DNA from: Actinernus sp. WN-2022
Taxonomy: Eukaryota; Cnidaria; Anthozoa; Actiniaria; Actinernidae
Assembly: GCA_030867875.1 (NCBI GenBank)
Contig: JAOWCC010000237.1
Coordinates: forward strand, 8,181,713 to 8,245,712
Direction: 5' to 3'
DNA: 64,000 nt
The notes beneath the pieces were generated by a model. The model did not search any database. It was not told the origin of the DNA and worked only from the letters and a program-made list of their open reading frames with translations. This document shows, in pieces, positions 1 to 10,331 of the stretch. Numbering within the stretch: position 1 is the stretch's first letter; each line of letters begins with the position of its first letter. A program made the translations under genes and the position numbers.

Positions 1-82
1 TTTATTAAACATTCATGTTTAATAATTCATGGTACAATAATTCATGTTGAATAATGTTTGTTAGCAGGATATCAGTAGAGGC

Positions 83-221
83 TTTGCATGACCACATGAT
101 GACAGCCATGTTAGGATGCAGAACAATGGATTCCCTTTCCCCATGGGACTTGTATTTATTCTTATGTACAATACTATTCTCCCTGCCTCCTAACATGGTT
201 GCCATCATGTGTTCATGCAAA
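83..221. repeat. Foldback (hairpin) repeat, MITE-like
   Basis: The left arm (83-128) and the reverse complement of the right arm (174-221) agree over about 45 bp with a few mismatches, around a loop of roughly 45 bp. Both arms carry a core reading ACATGATG then CATGTTAGGA. Short reading frames on both strands here are a by-product of the palindrome. No target-site duplication is clear. The arrangement fits a small foldback MITE; the superfamily is unknown. Confidence 0.7.
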
Positions 222-797
222 TCCTCTATTAAAGACTTTTTACTTCACAATAAGAAATTCTAGCTACATGGCCAAAACAATATTTTCTAGGTAAATTTGG
301 TGCCTTACAAGGTTGATTCTGCCAAAAAATGGCCCTAAAATATTGTAAGAGTCTTGAAGCAACAAGTGAGATACTGTTTTTGATGGCTATTTTCTGTGGT
401 ATCTAATGAGTAAGGAATGATTCACCTTGAATCACATGCAGCAACTCGCAAATTCGATGGCTATGGGGCGATTCTATAGTAACAATGTTTCCTTTAATAG
501 TACCACTGAATTAGACGGCATGCAAGCTTTCAGTTTATTGGCAGATGGCATACATCCACATGACAAGGCAAAACTTTCATGACCCCCCTAGGATTGGGTA
601 GAAAATCTTTGATCCCTACAGAAACACCTCAAACGTTTCGGCCCCCTCCCAATTATTTAGCTGACCCCTCCCCCCAACACCATAAATAATGAAAACTCCC
701 TCAGTAGTAAATATTTCTACTATATTTCTACTAGGGCATAGTATCATATCAGCTTCTCCTATTTGCATGCATATGCCTAATTTATGCTGAATATGTT
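222..797. other. Intergenic, nothing recognised
   Basis: AT-rich sequence with no convincing coding region, RNA gene or repeat structure. It separates the foldback from the 3' end of the minus-strand pseudogene. Confidence 0.5.
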
Positions 798-2812
798 TTA
801 CCATGTCACACTTAGAAGACTGCAAATTTCACTGCTTAATTTACCCTGCTGTGCAGTCTGAGAAACCTCTAGGTATAAAACGGATGCACAATATGTGCAA
901 GAGGGTGCATTTGGATCTTTAGTAAAACCACAGTAACAAAATTCTGGTTGGTCCAATTCCAAAGGAATATATTTGTCTCTTGACTTAGAATAGCTGACGC
1001 TAGATGGATCTGCCTTCCTTAACCAAACTGAACTATTGTATTCATGGCGCATAACTAAAGTCCAGCGTTGCGAACGAGTGGCATGTTTGGCAAAAGAAGC
1101 TAGTGTTACATGTTTTGCTTCTCTTCCTTGCATGGTATTAATTCCAAGTCCCACTCCAAATTTGTCAAACAAACACTTCATATGGAAGGGGACAGCATAC
1201 CCAATAGTCCAAGTTGTGGGACTAACTGTTCTCAACAACAAAGAGCAAGCATTAAAGTAGAGAGAACAGCTCTTTTCTAAGTCTGAAATAACTGCTCTAT
1301 CAATTGTTACCCTGTTCATCAATGAAATCACATCTCTGAGATGCAAAGCTGCAAATGCTATCGCTCCAAGTATTAACTTTTCGGATGGAAGATCTAGTTC
1401 TCTCTGCAAAGCATCCACCAAATACATGAACTTATGGCAAAAGCACTTTGTCTCTTTTCCAGTGAATCTATATTCAAATTGTTTCCTTCTTCCATCTTTG
1501 AGCCACTTAACAACTTTTTTGTAAAGCCTGGTTGCTCTGCATTTATTCTTTAAAGTCATTAAGAATTTCGTCAGTGGAAGTTATTCATGTAAGTCAGAGA
1601 TGCTAGTTACTGGGCCACTTAATGAAGACTCACTTCTAGAAACTGCCTCTTCCAAAAGAACGAAGTGCAGCTGCTGGCAAGCATTATTTGCATTATGCAG
1701 TGGCTTTGCATATGCAGAATCTACTAATTTGTCAATTAGAGGCTTAAACTCCTGTCTTGATTTCAGCTCTTTGATCATTTTCAGAACCTTACTTCGTTTG
1801 GTTGTTTCTGCATAGTTGGTTTCAGACAGCTCTTTCTTTTTCTCCTCTACTGCAGCTGCTACTGAAAGCCGGTCAGTGTAACTCCATGGTTGCCATGTGA
1901 ACTGTTCTCCAACTCCAAGAGAACCACCAACTGTGTGTAAATCATCATAATTCACATTGGCAAAACTTGAAAAGTAATGACAGCATTATTTAATTCTCCT
2001 GAAAAGGTGGCTAGCCACTTCATGTCACTAGGAACTAAACTGAACTTAAATAAAACTGAATTACTTACAATAGAATGGGTCTTACTTTCAACTTTATGAA
2101 CATCACTTAATAATTTCTTAGCATATCGTATCATGGCTGGGTGCGATTCTGAACAGTTTGCACCGGCAAGCAGAAAACTAGTTTTCATTTGGACTTCCAA
2201 TCCTCATTCCGACATTCATAAAGGACACAAAGCCAGGCAGTAGCCTCATCGTCTTTGCCAAAAGGGGCCCCATCGGCCCCTGTAGCCAGTTGAAAATGAT
2301 ATTTTGGTTCCCTAAAATTCAAGAGAAAACTGTTTACTCCCAGTTGTTTATCAATTTCAATATACATTTCTGCAAGTTCAATGAGGTTTTCTTCTAGATC
2401 TCTGTATGCTCCATTAATGTGCTGATGTTCATCCAGATCATAGCAGAAATCACCTTTCATATCTCTGACATTTCCGGTATCTACACTTTTAATGAATGAT
2501 ACTAGTTTATCATAGCTTAATAGCTTGGGAATTGTCCCCCCTTGAGACATCTTAATCCTAGTACTTTTAGCAGGCTCGTGCTTAATGTTGATATTTGATG
2601 TCATTGAGAGAGATGATCTTATTGATTTGTATTTTTCTTTGCTAATCAGACCCTTCTTATATAAAACTTTTACACTTCTACAAAGATTTTCATCTCCTGT
2701 TTGAAACTCTGTGACTTGATTCTGATCAATACTATTAATGGCCTTCTTGCATTTCTTTGAGTTGCCTATATATTGTTTTAACTGGTTACTACTAGCTGAG
2801 TTTACTAAAGTA
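798..2812 (-). pseudogene. Uncharacterised repeated transposase-like protein, broken
   Basis: Four minus-strand pieces (2812-2185, 2200-1952, 1955-1581, 1559-798) read as one protein of about 660 residues interrupted by two frameshifts and one in-frame TAA near 1581. Upstream of the first ATG at 2604 the frame stays open to about 2812, so the true start is earlier. Motifs in order are GADGAPFGKDDEATAW, AGANCSESHP, VPSDMKWLATFSGELNNA, TWQPWSYTDRL, AKPLHNANNACQQLH, TWTIGYAVPFH and LGINTMQGREAKH, then C-terminal CYCGF and CTYC pairs that could bind zinc. I recognise this as a protein found repeatedly in cnidarian genomes, without an assigned function. Ordered D (GADGAP), D (PSDMK) and E (GREAKH) residues could be a DDE triad; that is inference. 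It follows an ORF ending in a 2A-like motif. Confidence 0.55.
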
Positions 2813-3188
2813 TACCATATACCATCGAGGCATGGCTTAAGGTCTGTATCAAGCCCACAGGTCCTGGATTTATAGAAATATCGACAAACACAGTCAAATC
2901 AAGCGGCGGGTCGTGTCCAGGTATAGCAAGGGACGTCAAACCTCGCTTAGAGGGCTTACTGAGCGCCCTTGTCGTCTTGTTAAAGCCGGCCGAAGTAACA
3001 AGCTTGAGCTTGGCTGCTCGAAGTCGATATGGAAATACAGCACAGTGCTCCAAAAATCCATTAAAATGCTCCAAAACATCCCTGTAGCCGTTTCCAGGAA
3101 AGTTATCAGCTTGTTTACGCATTAAAAACGCGCATAAAAGTGAAAATAAAATAACTCGAATGAGCGTTCGAAAATTCGTGGCCGCCAT
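2805..3188 (-). CDS. Signal-like leader ending in 2A-like motif
   Basis: A 127-residue minus-strand ORF opens with a hydrophobic segment of about 20 residues (after MAATNFRT) that resembles a signal peptide or anchor. Near residue 112 it reads DISINPGP, close to the D-x-E-x-N-P-G-P of 2A-like ribosome-skipping peptides, with S in place of E. Such leaders occur at the start of ORFs in some invertebrate non-LTR elements. The frame runs into the upstream end of the uncharacterised transposase-like gene but is out of phase with it. An intron acceptor (CCAG just before the last bases of the motif) or a frameshift could connect them. The link and the activity of the motif are inference. Confidence 0.35.
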   Translation of the reverse strand: MAATNFRTLIRVILFSLLCAFLMRKQADNFPGNGYRDVLEHFNGFLEHCAVFPYRLRAAKLKLVTSAGFNKTTRALSKPSKRGLTSLAIPGHDPPLDLTVFVDISINPGPVGLIQTLSHASMVYGIL

Positions 3189-3189
3189 G

Positions 3190-3933
3190 TTCGGCGCCTT
3201 AGGGAGTCTTAGTCTCTTCCTATTCTGACTCTCTGCTACCTTCTCGAACTCATCGTTTTTCTTCTGCAGTCTTTTTATCTAGAATAAATGTGCTTGATAT
3301 TGATTATAACAATTCAGATATCTATAGATAAATTCATACAGAATAGATTCTGTATCGTTATAATCAATGTCAATGCATACATAGTTTACATACATGTACA
3401 CAAGCCTTGTAGGGACTGAAGTTTTCTTCGAGGACTACAGGACTTGTATACTCTAGCTGTATAAATCTGTTAAATCCTGGTTGTAAGCCCCCTTCCCTGG
3501 TTTTAACCCAAACCCAAAACCCCAAGTGAACTTATGTAAGCCAAGGGTTTATAACCAGGATTTTATGCCCTGGATGCTTATTTCAAATTTAGATTTTTCT
3601 CCTCGCGATTCTGTTAACTTGTAGCTTTTTTAAAAATAATACTGTAACTAAAGTTTTTATAGCGACCAAGAGGACATCTTTAGCCTCCCAAGGTACTTTA
3701 AAAGTTATGGGGTGGAAATACAGCAAAGACTTCTGGGACATGTACAATGTGGGGGGTGCTTATTCGAGGGTGGGGGTGGGGACAGAATAAATATTCAAAA
3801 GAAAGTTATCATTAAGTCTATGTTATCGACTCAGTAAAATAATCAGCTGTGGCATATCTACCATATCTATATACCCTATATACCCTAATACCATTTGACT
3901 AGTCTTTTTGGGGCTTTCATGTTAGATAAGTAT
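3190..3933. other. Intergenic, nothing recognised
   Basis: No coding region supported. A weak inverted repeat (12-bp arms near 3297 and 3370) and G-rich stretches at 3750-3780 are the only structure seen. Confidence 0.45.
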
Positions 3934-3951
3934 TCAAGGATGGACACTCAC

Positions 3952-4116
3952 CCTTGCTTCTAGCCGAGCATGCTTTTTCTGTTCTTTCCTCAATGTTTCC
4001 GACTTTGAGACAAATTCTTCTTCAAGATTTTTCCTTTTCTGTTTTAGCTTGCCAACAGGGAAGTGCTCTTTTGCCACTGTTGTAGATCGCCTTTTCCTGT
4101 ACCTACCTTTTGCCAT
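3952..4116 (-). CDS. Possible first coding exon, basic coiled-coil
   Basis: From the ATG at 4116, 55 residues begin MAKGRYRKRRSTT and continue as a highly charged Lys/Glu-rich helix. The reading then meets GGTGAGTGTCC, a near-consensus splice donor at about 3951. The composition suggests a nuclear or DNA-binding N-terminus with a coiled coil. No partner exon was found downstream on the minus strand. It could be the 5' exon of a transposon gene or a chance ORF. Confidence 0.25.
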
Positions 4117-4512
4117 AACCTTCAGCCTAATTAATACTGAAAAAAGTGCCAAGAAACACACCAAGGCTTGGATAAGTAAACCCAGCTGAGAAGCATTTGG
4201 TTGACTTAAGAACATTTAGGTACAGTAGTGTGGTCTTACCACCCAACAAACTTTTCACAAGAAAGTAGACTGGAAAGTTTAAAAAACAATTCTACTAGAT
4301 TTGCTGTCTCTTATTTATTTTGCTCTAAAATTATAGTGCTTTAGCAAAGCATTTAATATGCAATACAATAGTAAAGTTGCTTTCAGTTCGATCTTGACCT
4401 TTGATTAGCTTCTTATGTATTCCTCACTCACTGATTGACCGACAAGGTGGCTATAGGCTACGGTATGTGGCATTGGAATAAATACTTCACATTTATCAAT
4501 ATACTTTGTATG

Positions 4513-4638
4513 TCTAGTCTCCTTCAGAGCCACCATGGCCAGAATTATACAGCAATGTGCCCTGCCCCCATGAGCTTGAAGCTTGTGAGGCTGGGAGCAT
4601 TGTGTGACAGACACCACAGTGACTATGAAGGAGACTAG
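4513..4638. repeat. Foldback (hairpin) repeat
   Basis: The ends CTAGTCTCCTTCA and TGAAGGAGACTAG are exact inverse complements, and similarity continues inward for about 45 bp with mismatches. The loop contains a second small palindrome around AGCTTGAAGCTT. The overlapping ORFs on both strands follow from the palindrome. Likely a small foldback MITE. Confidence 0.65.
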
Positions 4639-4775
4639 TGGATGTGCTAATAGTCCAGTGCTGTAGTAGCCCATCTAATGAACATAACACCACAGTCAGT
4701 TGTTGACTTCATGACGTACAGTATGTGGCACAAGTCTCTCATCTCCTGATAATGGACCCATCCTTCCAAGAGTGT

Positions 4776-5280
4776 AGAGCCAAATTTGTTTGCAAGCTTG
4801 TCATGAGCAGTTGAGTAACAAAAGGTTCATCTTGTTAACCTGATTGTGTGAACTTTAACAGATCTTGTGCTTTTAACTAGAGTGCCACTGATTTCTGCAC
4901 GGCTTTCACAGCAAAGGTACATTTCCTTTGGTAAGTTCCATGATATGAAAACAGTCCATGGATGGTCCACGTTGCGTCACCTACCGTGAAAAAATCACAA
5001 AGTTAGTCAAATTACACTAATTTCTCTTCACAAAGAGCCAAATTTGTTTACAAGCTTGAGAAACAAAAGGTTCACCTTGTCAAGTTGTGCTGTGACTATT
5101 ACAGCTCCAACAGATCTTGTGTTTTTAACTAGTGTCACCGATTTCTGGCGTTAACAGAACAGCTTTTAAGCAAAGGTACACTTCCTTTGGTAAGTTCCAT
5201 GATCCGAAAACAGCCCATGGGTGATCCTTGTTTAGTCACCTACCATGAAAAAAAAATCGCAAATTAGTCAAATTACTCTT
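4776..5280. repeat. Two-copy tandem duplication, ~250-bp unit
   Basis: Copy 1 (4776-5030) and copy 2 (5034-5280) align along their whole length, sharing AGAGCCAAATTTGTTT, ACAGATCTTGTG, TTCCTTTGGTAAGTTCCATG and AGTCAAATTAC. Read on the minus strand, each copy has an acceptor-like GGTAG followed by an open stretch containing the shared residues CFxIMELTKGxVPLL, so the unit may carry a duplicated exon. No other copy was noticed in the window. Confidence 0.7.
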
Positions 5281-5734
5281 ATTTAAGCGCAAGCTTATTA
5301 GTGAAAACATACAAACGGACAAACCTGAGCGAGAATAATTCCGATAAGTCTAAATGTAAAAGGTATACAGGATAAGCATTCGACAAATGGTTGGCAAAAA
5401 TCTTTCTGCGCTGTACCAATTTCTCAACTCCTGTGGCAAAGAATTTCATAGTCTACATTCTACACGTGCTCAGAACTTCACCTAGGACAATTTTGCCTTT
5501 TTGTAAACGTAAAAATCGCAAAAATAGATTATTCTATTCGCAAAAATGCAGAAGCGTACATAGGGATGGGCGAGAATAGGACCGTGGTGGTACATCGCAC
5601 GTAAATTTCGAAAACATACAGAAAAAGGCACGACTTACTCACCGATTTCTTTCAGCGGCCGCCATGTTATATCGTGTTCCCTGTGATGTAGAAATATCCC
5701 ATAATTTCCTTTTACGCAGGAAAACCGAGCTCGA
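5281..5734. other. Intergenic, possible tiny exon at 5665
   Basis: On the minus strand an ATG at 5665 reads MAAAERNR and meets GGTGAGTAAG, a strong-looking splice donor, near 5642. This could be a first exon reading into the 4776-5280 duplication, but the phases do not join cleanly. Nothing else is recognised before the BEL element begins. Confidence 0.25.
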
Positions 5735-5983
5735 TTATTTGTGATTTCGAGCGACGCATGCAGCCATAGTAACGGCCGCCCACGGCCGCCATTTTGAAAA
5801 TAAACCGCTGACATTTAAATTTGCAAATTGCAGCGCGCGCCAGCCCGACGTGTTGACGCCTCCGTGGAATGTGCGCTCGTGGCATGCCCGAACAATTAAC
5901 TTGGTTACATATTCTTCCCTTGGAAGCAAGATAGGGTATTTGGTATCGTCGTTCAGCCGAGCGTTGACAAACCTCCCCTGCAT
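5735..5983 (-). pseudogene. BEL/Pao integrase N-terminal fragment
   Basis: About 40 residues of the H2C2-type zinc-binding region are readable (LLPREEYVTKLIV, then ACHERTFHGGV). Near 5860 homology stops and the frame enters unrelated sequence containing CGGCCGCCATTTTGAAAAT. The catalytic DDE domain is absent, so the element was cut by a deletion or rearrangement at that point. Confidence 0.65.
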
Positions 5984-7850
5984 CGTAGGATTTGGTCATC
6001 ATCTCTGTACATCCCGAGCTGTCTCTTCAGGTTCTCGTAGTTGCCTTTGGCTTCCATGCCCGCCTGAATCTCTCTTACCCAGGCCCTCTCTGCGTCCCTT
6101 ATCTCCGTAGATGACAAACTGCATTTCTTGAGCTCCGTTTGTTTACCTTGCATCTTAGCTCTGACATTGTAAATACATGTAAATCTCAGCACCATCGCTG
6201 TCACTCTGAATAACTTAGAACTACCGCTGTAGCGTTGACAATCAATTATACTGGACAGCCCCCCGGCCTCGACTTGCTCTGTGTTCCCGGGTTTGCTACT
6301 TATCAGAGTTGACGTTCGAATTTCTTGAACATATTCTCGCGGTAACTCAAATGTGCTGTGCACGTTATCCACCTTGGGGTAGTTTGCTTCCGGTCCCCTC
6401 AGCCAAGTAGGCGCCTGCCACCACATCTTGTTATCCACTAGTTCCGATGCCAAGCATCCTCTTGATTCGATGTCCGCTGGATTGTCTGTACTATGGCAAT
6501 GCCCCCAGTTCTCCCGGTCTGTTAGATCCAAAATCTCGTCGACATGGTTCTGTACAAACTGCTTGTACTCTTTTTCCGATTGGATCCAGTGAAGTACAAC
6601 ACGACTGGCAGTCCAATATTGAACAATAATGCCTTCTTGACCCCCTCAACAAGCCGTACTAAGATTAATGCTGCAATAAGTTCCTGTCTTGGAATAGACA
6701 TGGGTGTTAGTGGCAACACTCGACTCTTCGAATCCACGAAACTCGTTGTAATTCCGTCGTCCGGCTCGACACGCAAATACATAACGGCACTGTACACTTT
6801 TTTGGAAGCATCTCTGAACCCGTGTAGAACCGCAGAACTGACTCGTTTACTCTGTGAAGTAATACCGGTGCACAGAAATCCTCTGAGTGTTCCTAAGATC
6901 CCTAATCCACTTCTAGAGAAGCCTCGCATTCGCTTCTGACAAAATACTGTCCCAATCGTACTTAGCCGCGAACAGTTCTTGGAGAAGCAGTCTGAAATTC
7001 AACATTACCGGCCAAACAAATCCCAGTGGATCGAAAAACTTCGCCGCAATACATAAAACGTTCCGCTTTGTCGGTTCCAGATCTTTCGCAAACTCGCCAG
7101 TTTTGCTTAGCTTCAAAATAAATTTATCCTCAAACAAATCCCAGTTTAACCCAAGTACTTTGTGTTCCTTTGAACTTTCAGCTTCCTCGAGACGTCCGAC
7201 ATGACTCGTCCTCATTTGGTTCTGGCACATTTGTTTTGGACACGCTTGCTTCATCTTCCGTTATCAGCTTACTCAGTTCTCCGCTGTTTGAAGCCCACTT
7301 CCTCAGGTTAAAGTTTCCCGCCGCGAAACATGACTTCGCTTCTTTGTACAACCTGTACGTGTTCTTGACGTTATCTCCTCCGAATGGCCAGTCATCGACA
7401 TACAATCCCGATAGAACTTGCTTAGCAAAGTCTGGATCTCCCGTGTAATAACTTGTGACATGATGATTCAATGTTGCATTCAACAAAAATGGCGAACAGT
7501 TCATATCGAAGATCACTCGGCAGAAATGTTAAACTTCCAGTTTAGGATCCGCTTTGTTTATGTCATCAATCCAAAGGAATCTCATTAAATCCCTCTGTTC
7601 CTCCGCTACGGCGATGTTGAGAAAAGCTTTCTCAATGTCCGCTACAAGCCCTGTCTTGAAGCTCCGAAACCTCAATAATATTGTGAAAATCTCTTAAATC
7701 AGAGACGGTTCCGTGTACATACAGTCATTAAGCGATGGCAAGCTCGCGTTTGCCTTAGAACTTGCGTCGAAAACAACCCGCAATTTTGTCGTGACGGCAT
7801 CCCGCCGAATTACCGCCTGGTGAGGTAAATAATGTCGTTGTCTTGCTTGC
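5953..7850 (-). pseudogene. BEL/Pao reverse transcriptase and RNase H region
   Basis: RT pieces read ADIEKAFLNIAV and FLWIDD (7640-7560), then SPFLLNATLNHH and the catalytic YVDD (7516-7178), LGLNWD, and PLGFVWPV (7254-6913). The following region has HGFRDASKKVYSA and PRQELIAA (6929-6522), the RNase H-like part, and then NPADIESRG, WWQAPTWL (6531-6000). The pieces fall in different frames, with an in-frame stop near 7530. Family identity comes from these motifs together; each break is an indel or stop. Confidence 0.8.
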
Positions 7851-7882
7851 TACTATTGGCCCGCAGCCATCTTCGCTTTGCT

Positions 7883-8377
7883 TCATGTTTCCGTTAAACA
7901 ATTTTTACACATGTTATCCGCCCCAATCAACAAGTCGATTTCCACTTCACCGCCATTGTTGTTATCCGCAAGTTCGACATGTTCTAATAATTCGAACTGT
8001 TTTCGTGCCTTATCGATCTCCTGAATCCGGAGAGGTGCACAAATATCTGGTACCACAAATGCTTGAATTTCTGTAGAAGATCTGCTCCTGATGTCATCGA
8101 CAGAAACCTCAACCCAGTCACATGAGACTGCTTGACCTTTGTTTGTGTCCCCAAATACATTAATTAACAAAGGTTCCATGCCGACCATTCTCAGTTGCAG
8201 TTTAGAGTTAACCCTCTCCGTTATGTAGCTCTTTTGACTTCCCGAGTCAAAAATTAACCTTACTTTTTCCCTGCCAATACACGCTTGGGTAGTTTGCAGT
8301 AGTATTGCGTCTCTTGACGTCACGTGAAGAGCATTAGTTTGGCACCCTTGTTCCGCCGACGTCTTGGTTGATTTCAC
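7883..8377 (-). pseudogene. BEL/Pao aspartic protease domain
   Basis: An open 164-residue stretch contains the active-site motif IFDSGSQKSYI at about residue 42 and the late motif IDLLIGADN, the layout of the DUF1758-type protease of BEL/Pao polyproteins. It lies between the gag zinc knuckles and RT in the same minus-strand orientation. This is the best-preserved part of the element. Confidence 0.8.
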
Positions 8378-8479
8378 TTTTGACCCGCTGCTGGCGTTGT
8401 TTACATTCTGCTGGTTTGTTTCGTTCCCATACGATTTCTTGTCGCTAGCGCCCTGAGAACCACAAATCGACGTGTGGTG

Positions 8480-9663
8480 TCACCCCTCCCATTTAAAGCA
8501 CAGCCTTGCTCCGCATGCCTGTGCCAAGTGGTTTCTCCTAAGACAAATGTAGCAACGCCCTTCCCGTCGCAGAATCTCCTTTCGCGCTCCAATATTCGTG
8601 ATCACGTTGCATTTCACTGTAGCGTGTTCCTGTTTGCAATAGGTACAAACCGCTCGTTGAGATTCTCCAGCCGCCAGCAAAGCTGTACCGTAGCTAGTTC
8701 ATTCCCCCACTATAAATGCTAGATGGTTGCTGCTTTCGCTCCGGCGATCACAACGCCTGTATCCCACTACACCGCTCCCTGTTTTCGATTTCTCCCCTTG
8801 GTAAATCCATAATCTTCGCCACATTCCAGTCGTCTTCCTTTATTTCCCGTCCCAGAAGGAGACGAATATCCTCCGGTAGTTTAGACATCAAGACCGGTAC
8901 TAACAGACTTCCATAGCTTTCTGTTGGGACATCTAGTGCCTCCAATCCACGAACATGCGCTTCCATTTTGTCAAACGTTTTCCTCAAAGCTTTCAAATCC
9001 GTGGTCGTCACTCCAGGAAGACTAAGCAACCCGTCCATGTGGCTACTTATGATAACTTGCTTGTTTCCGAAGCACTGGGTCAGTATATTCACAGCCGCAT
9101 TATAATTTGCCTCCGTAAGCGGGTAGCGCTTGAATAGATGCCGCCGCGCTTCCCTCTAACAAGGACTTCAGGTTGTTGAATTTTTCAACACTTGGTAAAG
9201 CCGTGTTGTCGTGAACAGCGTTTTTATAACTCTTCCCAAACGAATACCATTCTTTCGAATCCCCTGAAAACTTCTTTAAAATAACTTCGGAAGCCTTGAC
9301 GATGTACTAGTATGTAGCTGTAACACAGGAGTCGAGCTCACGCTGCTGTTGTGATGCTGTACTGGCGAAGTCTGCTTGGTGAAAACTCAGTCAATTTAGA
9401 CCAAAACTCCGTGGACCGCCTCTCCGAATTCGCCCGCTGACAGGATTTCTTCAGTTATGTCATCCTCCTTTTCCAATAAATCCAAGACTTCCTCTTCCAG
9501 TTTTCCTAGAACGCCCAGTCGTTCGTTTAAACTAATCTTCAGTGTTTTTAGTTTGTCCAAAATGATCTGGCTCTTTGACCGCCGCGCTGGCCTCGTTGAC
9601 AAGTTTCCTTGTGTAAGCTTTGTGCCCTGTTCTAATGTTCCGTTTCTTCTTCAACTCAGCCAT
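8480..9663 (-). pseudogene. BEL/Pao gag with zinc knuckles
   Basis: The start at 9663 opens MAELKKKRNIRTGHKAYTRKL and, after a frameshift near 9580, continues as SLNERLGVLGKLEEEVLDLL, a helical leucine-rich N-terminus. A central gag part (9092-8748) contains HMDGLLSLPGV and MSKLPEDIRLLLGRE. Cysteine/histidine knuckles follow at 8680-8480 (CTYCKQEHATVKC, then CYICLRRNHLAQAC). The sequence between 9396 and 9092 is degraded. Confidence 0.75.
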
Positions 9664-10004
9664 GATAAATGTGGAACCTCCGCAAGTAAATTATGACTCC
9701 TATCCGGCTCGAAGGACCATGTGAAAAATATATAGCCGCCTCACTATATCCCAAATGATTAAACCCTATGATTCCGCATCGTATCCCGTTTTGAGTATGC
9801 CCGCAACCATGAATAAATCCAAATCCGCGTTTGTGTAATTGCAATATATTTCAATTCTTCTGGCAAATCATCCAAGAATCATTCATAACATAACAATTAC
9901 TATTTTACGTATACAGCTTTCTTGACTCTAACTCACGCATTTTGCGTTCCGAATTGATTCCTTTTACACTTCGCTTTCTCCGTACTATTAAACTCTGTAC
10001 CGCT

Positions 10005-10196
10005 TGTATTGAACCGTATATTTGAATGGAGAGCTGTGAAGGATGGTTTACAAAAGAGTGTATACACACTGAGACTAGTTGATCAATCTGTTTATTTTAT
10101 AAGTAGCAAACCTTATGTATGATCATAATATGGGTGCAGTTAATCAAGTATTGATTACACGTCAAAAAAATAGAACAATAAGTCATTATCATTGCA
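10005..10196 (-). repeat. Gypsy 3' LTR
   Basis: 192 bp, beginning TGYAAT and ending ATACA on the minus strand, with roughly 95% identity by eye to the LTR at 17929-18119. It is preceded by the polypurine tract at 10197-10209. Confidence 0.9.
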
Positions 10197-10331
10197 TCTC
10201 CCTTCTTTTAAGGATTTTTGATTAAAAAGCATTGAGCAAAGGTTTGTGAAATCTATAATAAAAAAATGCAATGTACATGCGTTACAATGTCTCTTGAGTG
10301 TCTCTAAGAAAAATAACTCAAATAAAAATGA

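Larger units (their letters stand above)
5740..9663 (-). mobile_element. BEL/Pao LTR retrotransposon, decayed
   Basis: Minus-strand order is gag (9663), zinc knuckles, aspartic protease, reverse transcriptase, RNase H region and integrase zinc-binding start (ending about 5860). The protease-before-RT order, the RT pocket SPFLLNATLNHH with YVDD, and the gag opening are typical of BEL/Pao. At least five frameshifts are present. The integrase catalytic core and the 3' LTR are missing on the left; no LTR was recognised on the right, where a gypsy element begins at 10005. Inactive. Confidence 0.85.

Noticed and set aside
5..263. Two overlapping ORFs on opposite strands (71 and 69 residues)
   Set aside because: They are mirror readings of a palindromic foldback repeat, not genes.
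4405..4674. 89- and 67-residue ORFs on opposite strands
   Set aside because: Also produced by a hairpin; no motif or codon evidence.
6544..6939. 131-residue plus-strand ORF
   Set aside because: Antisense shadow of BEL/Pao pol on the minus strand.
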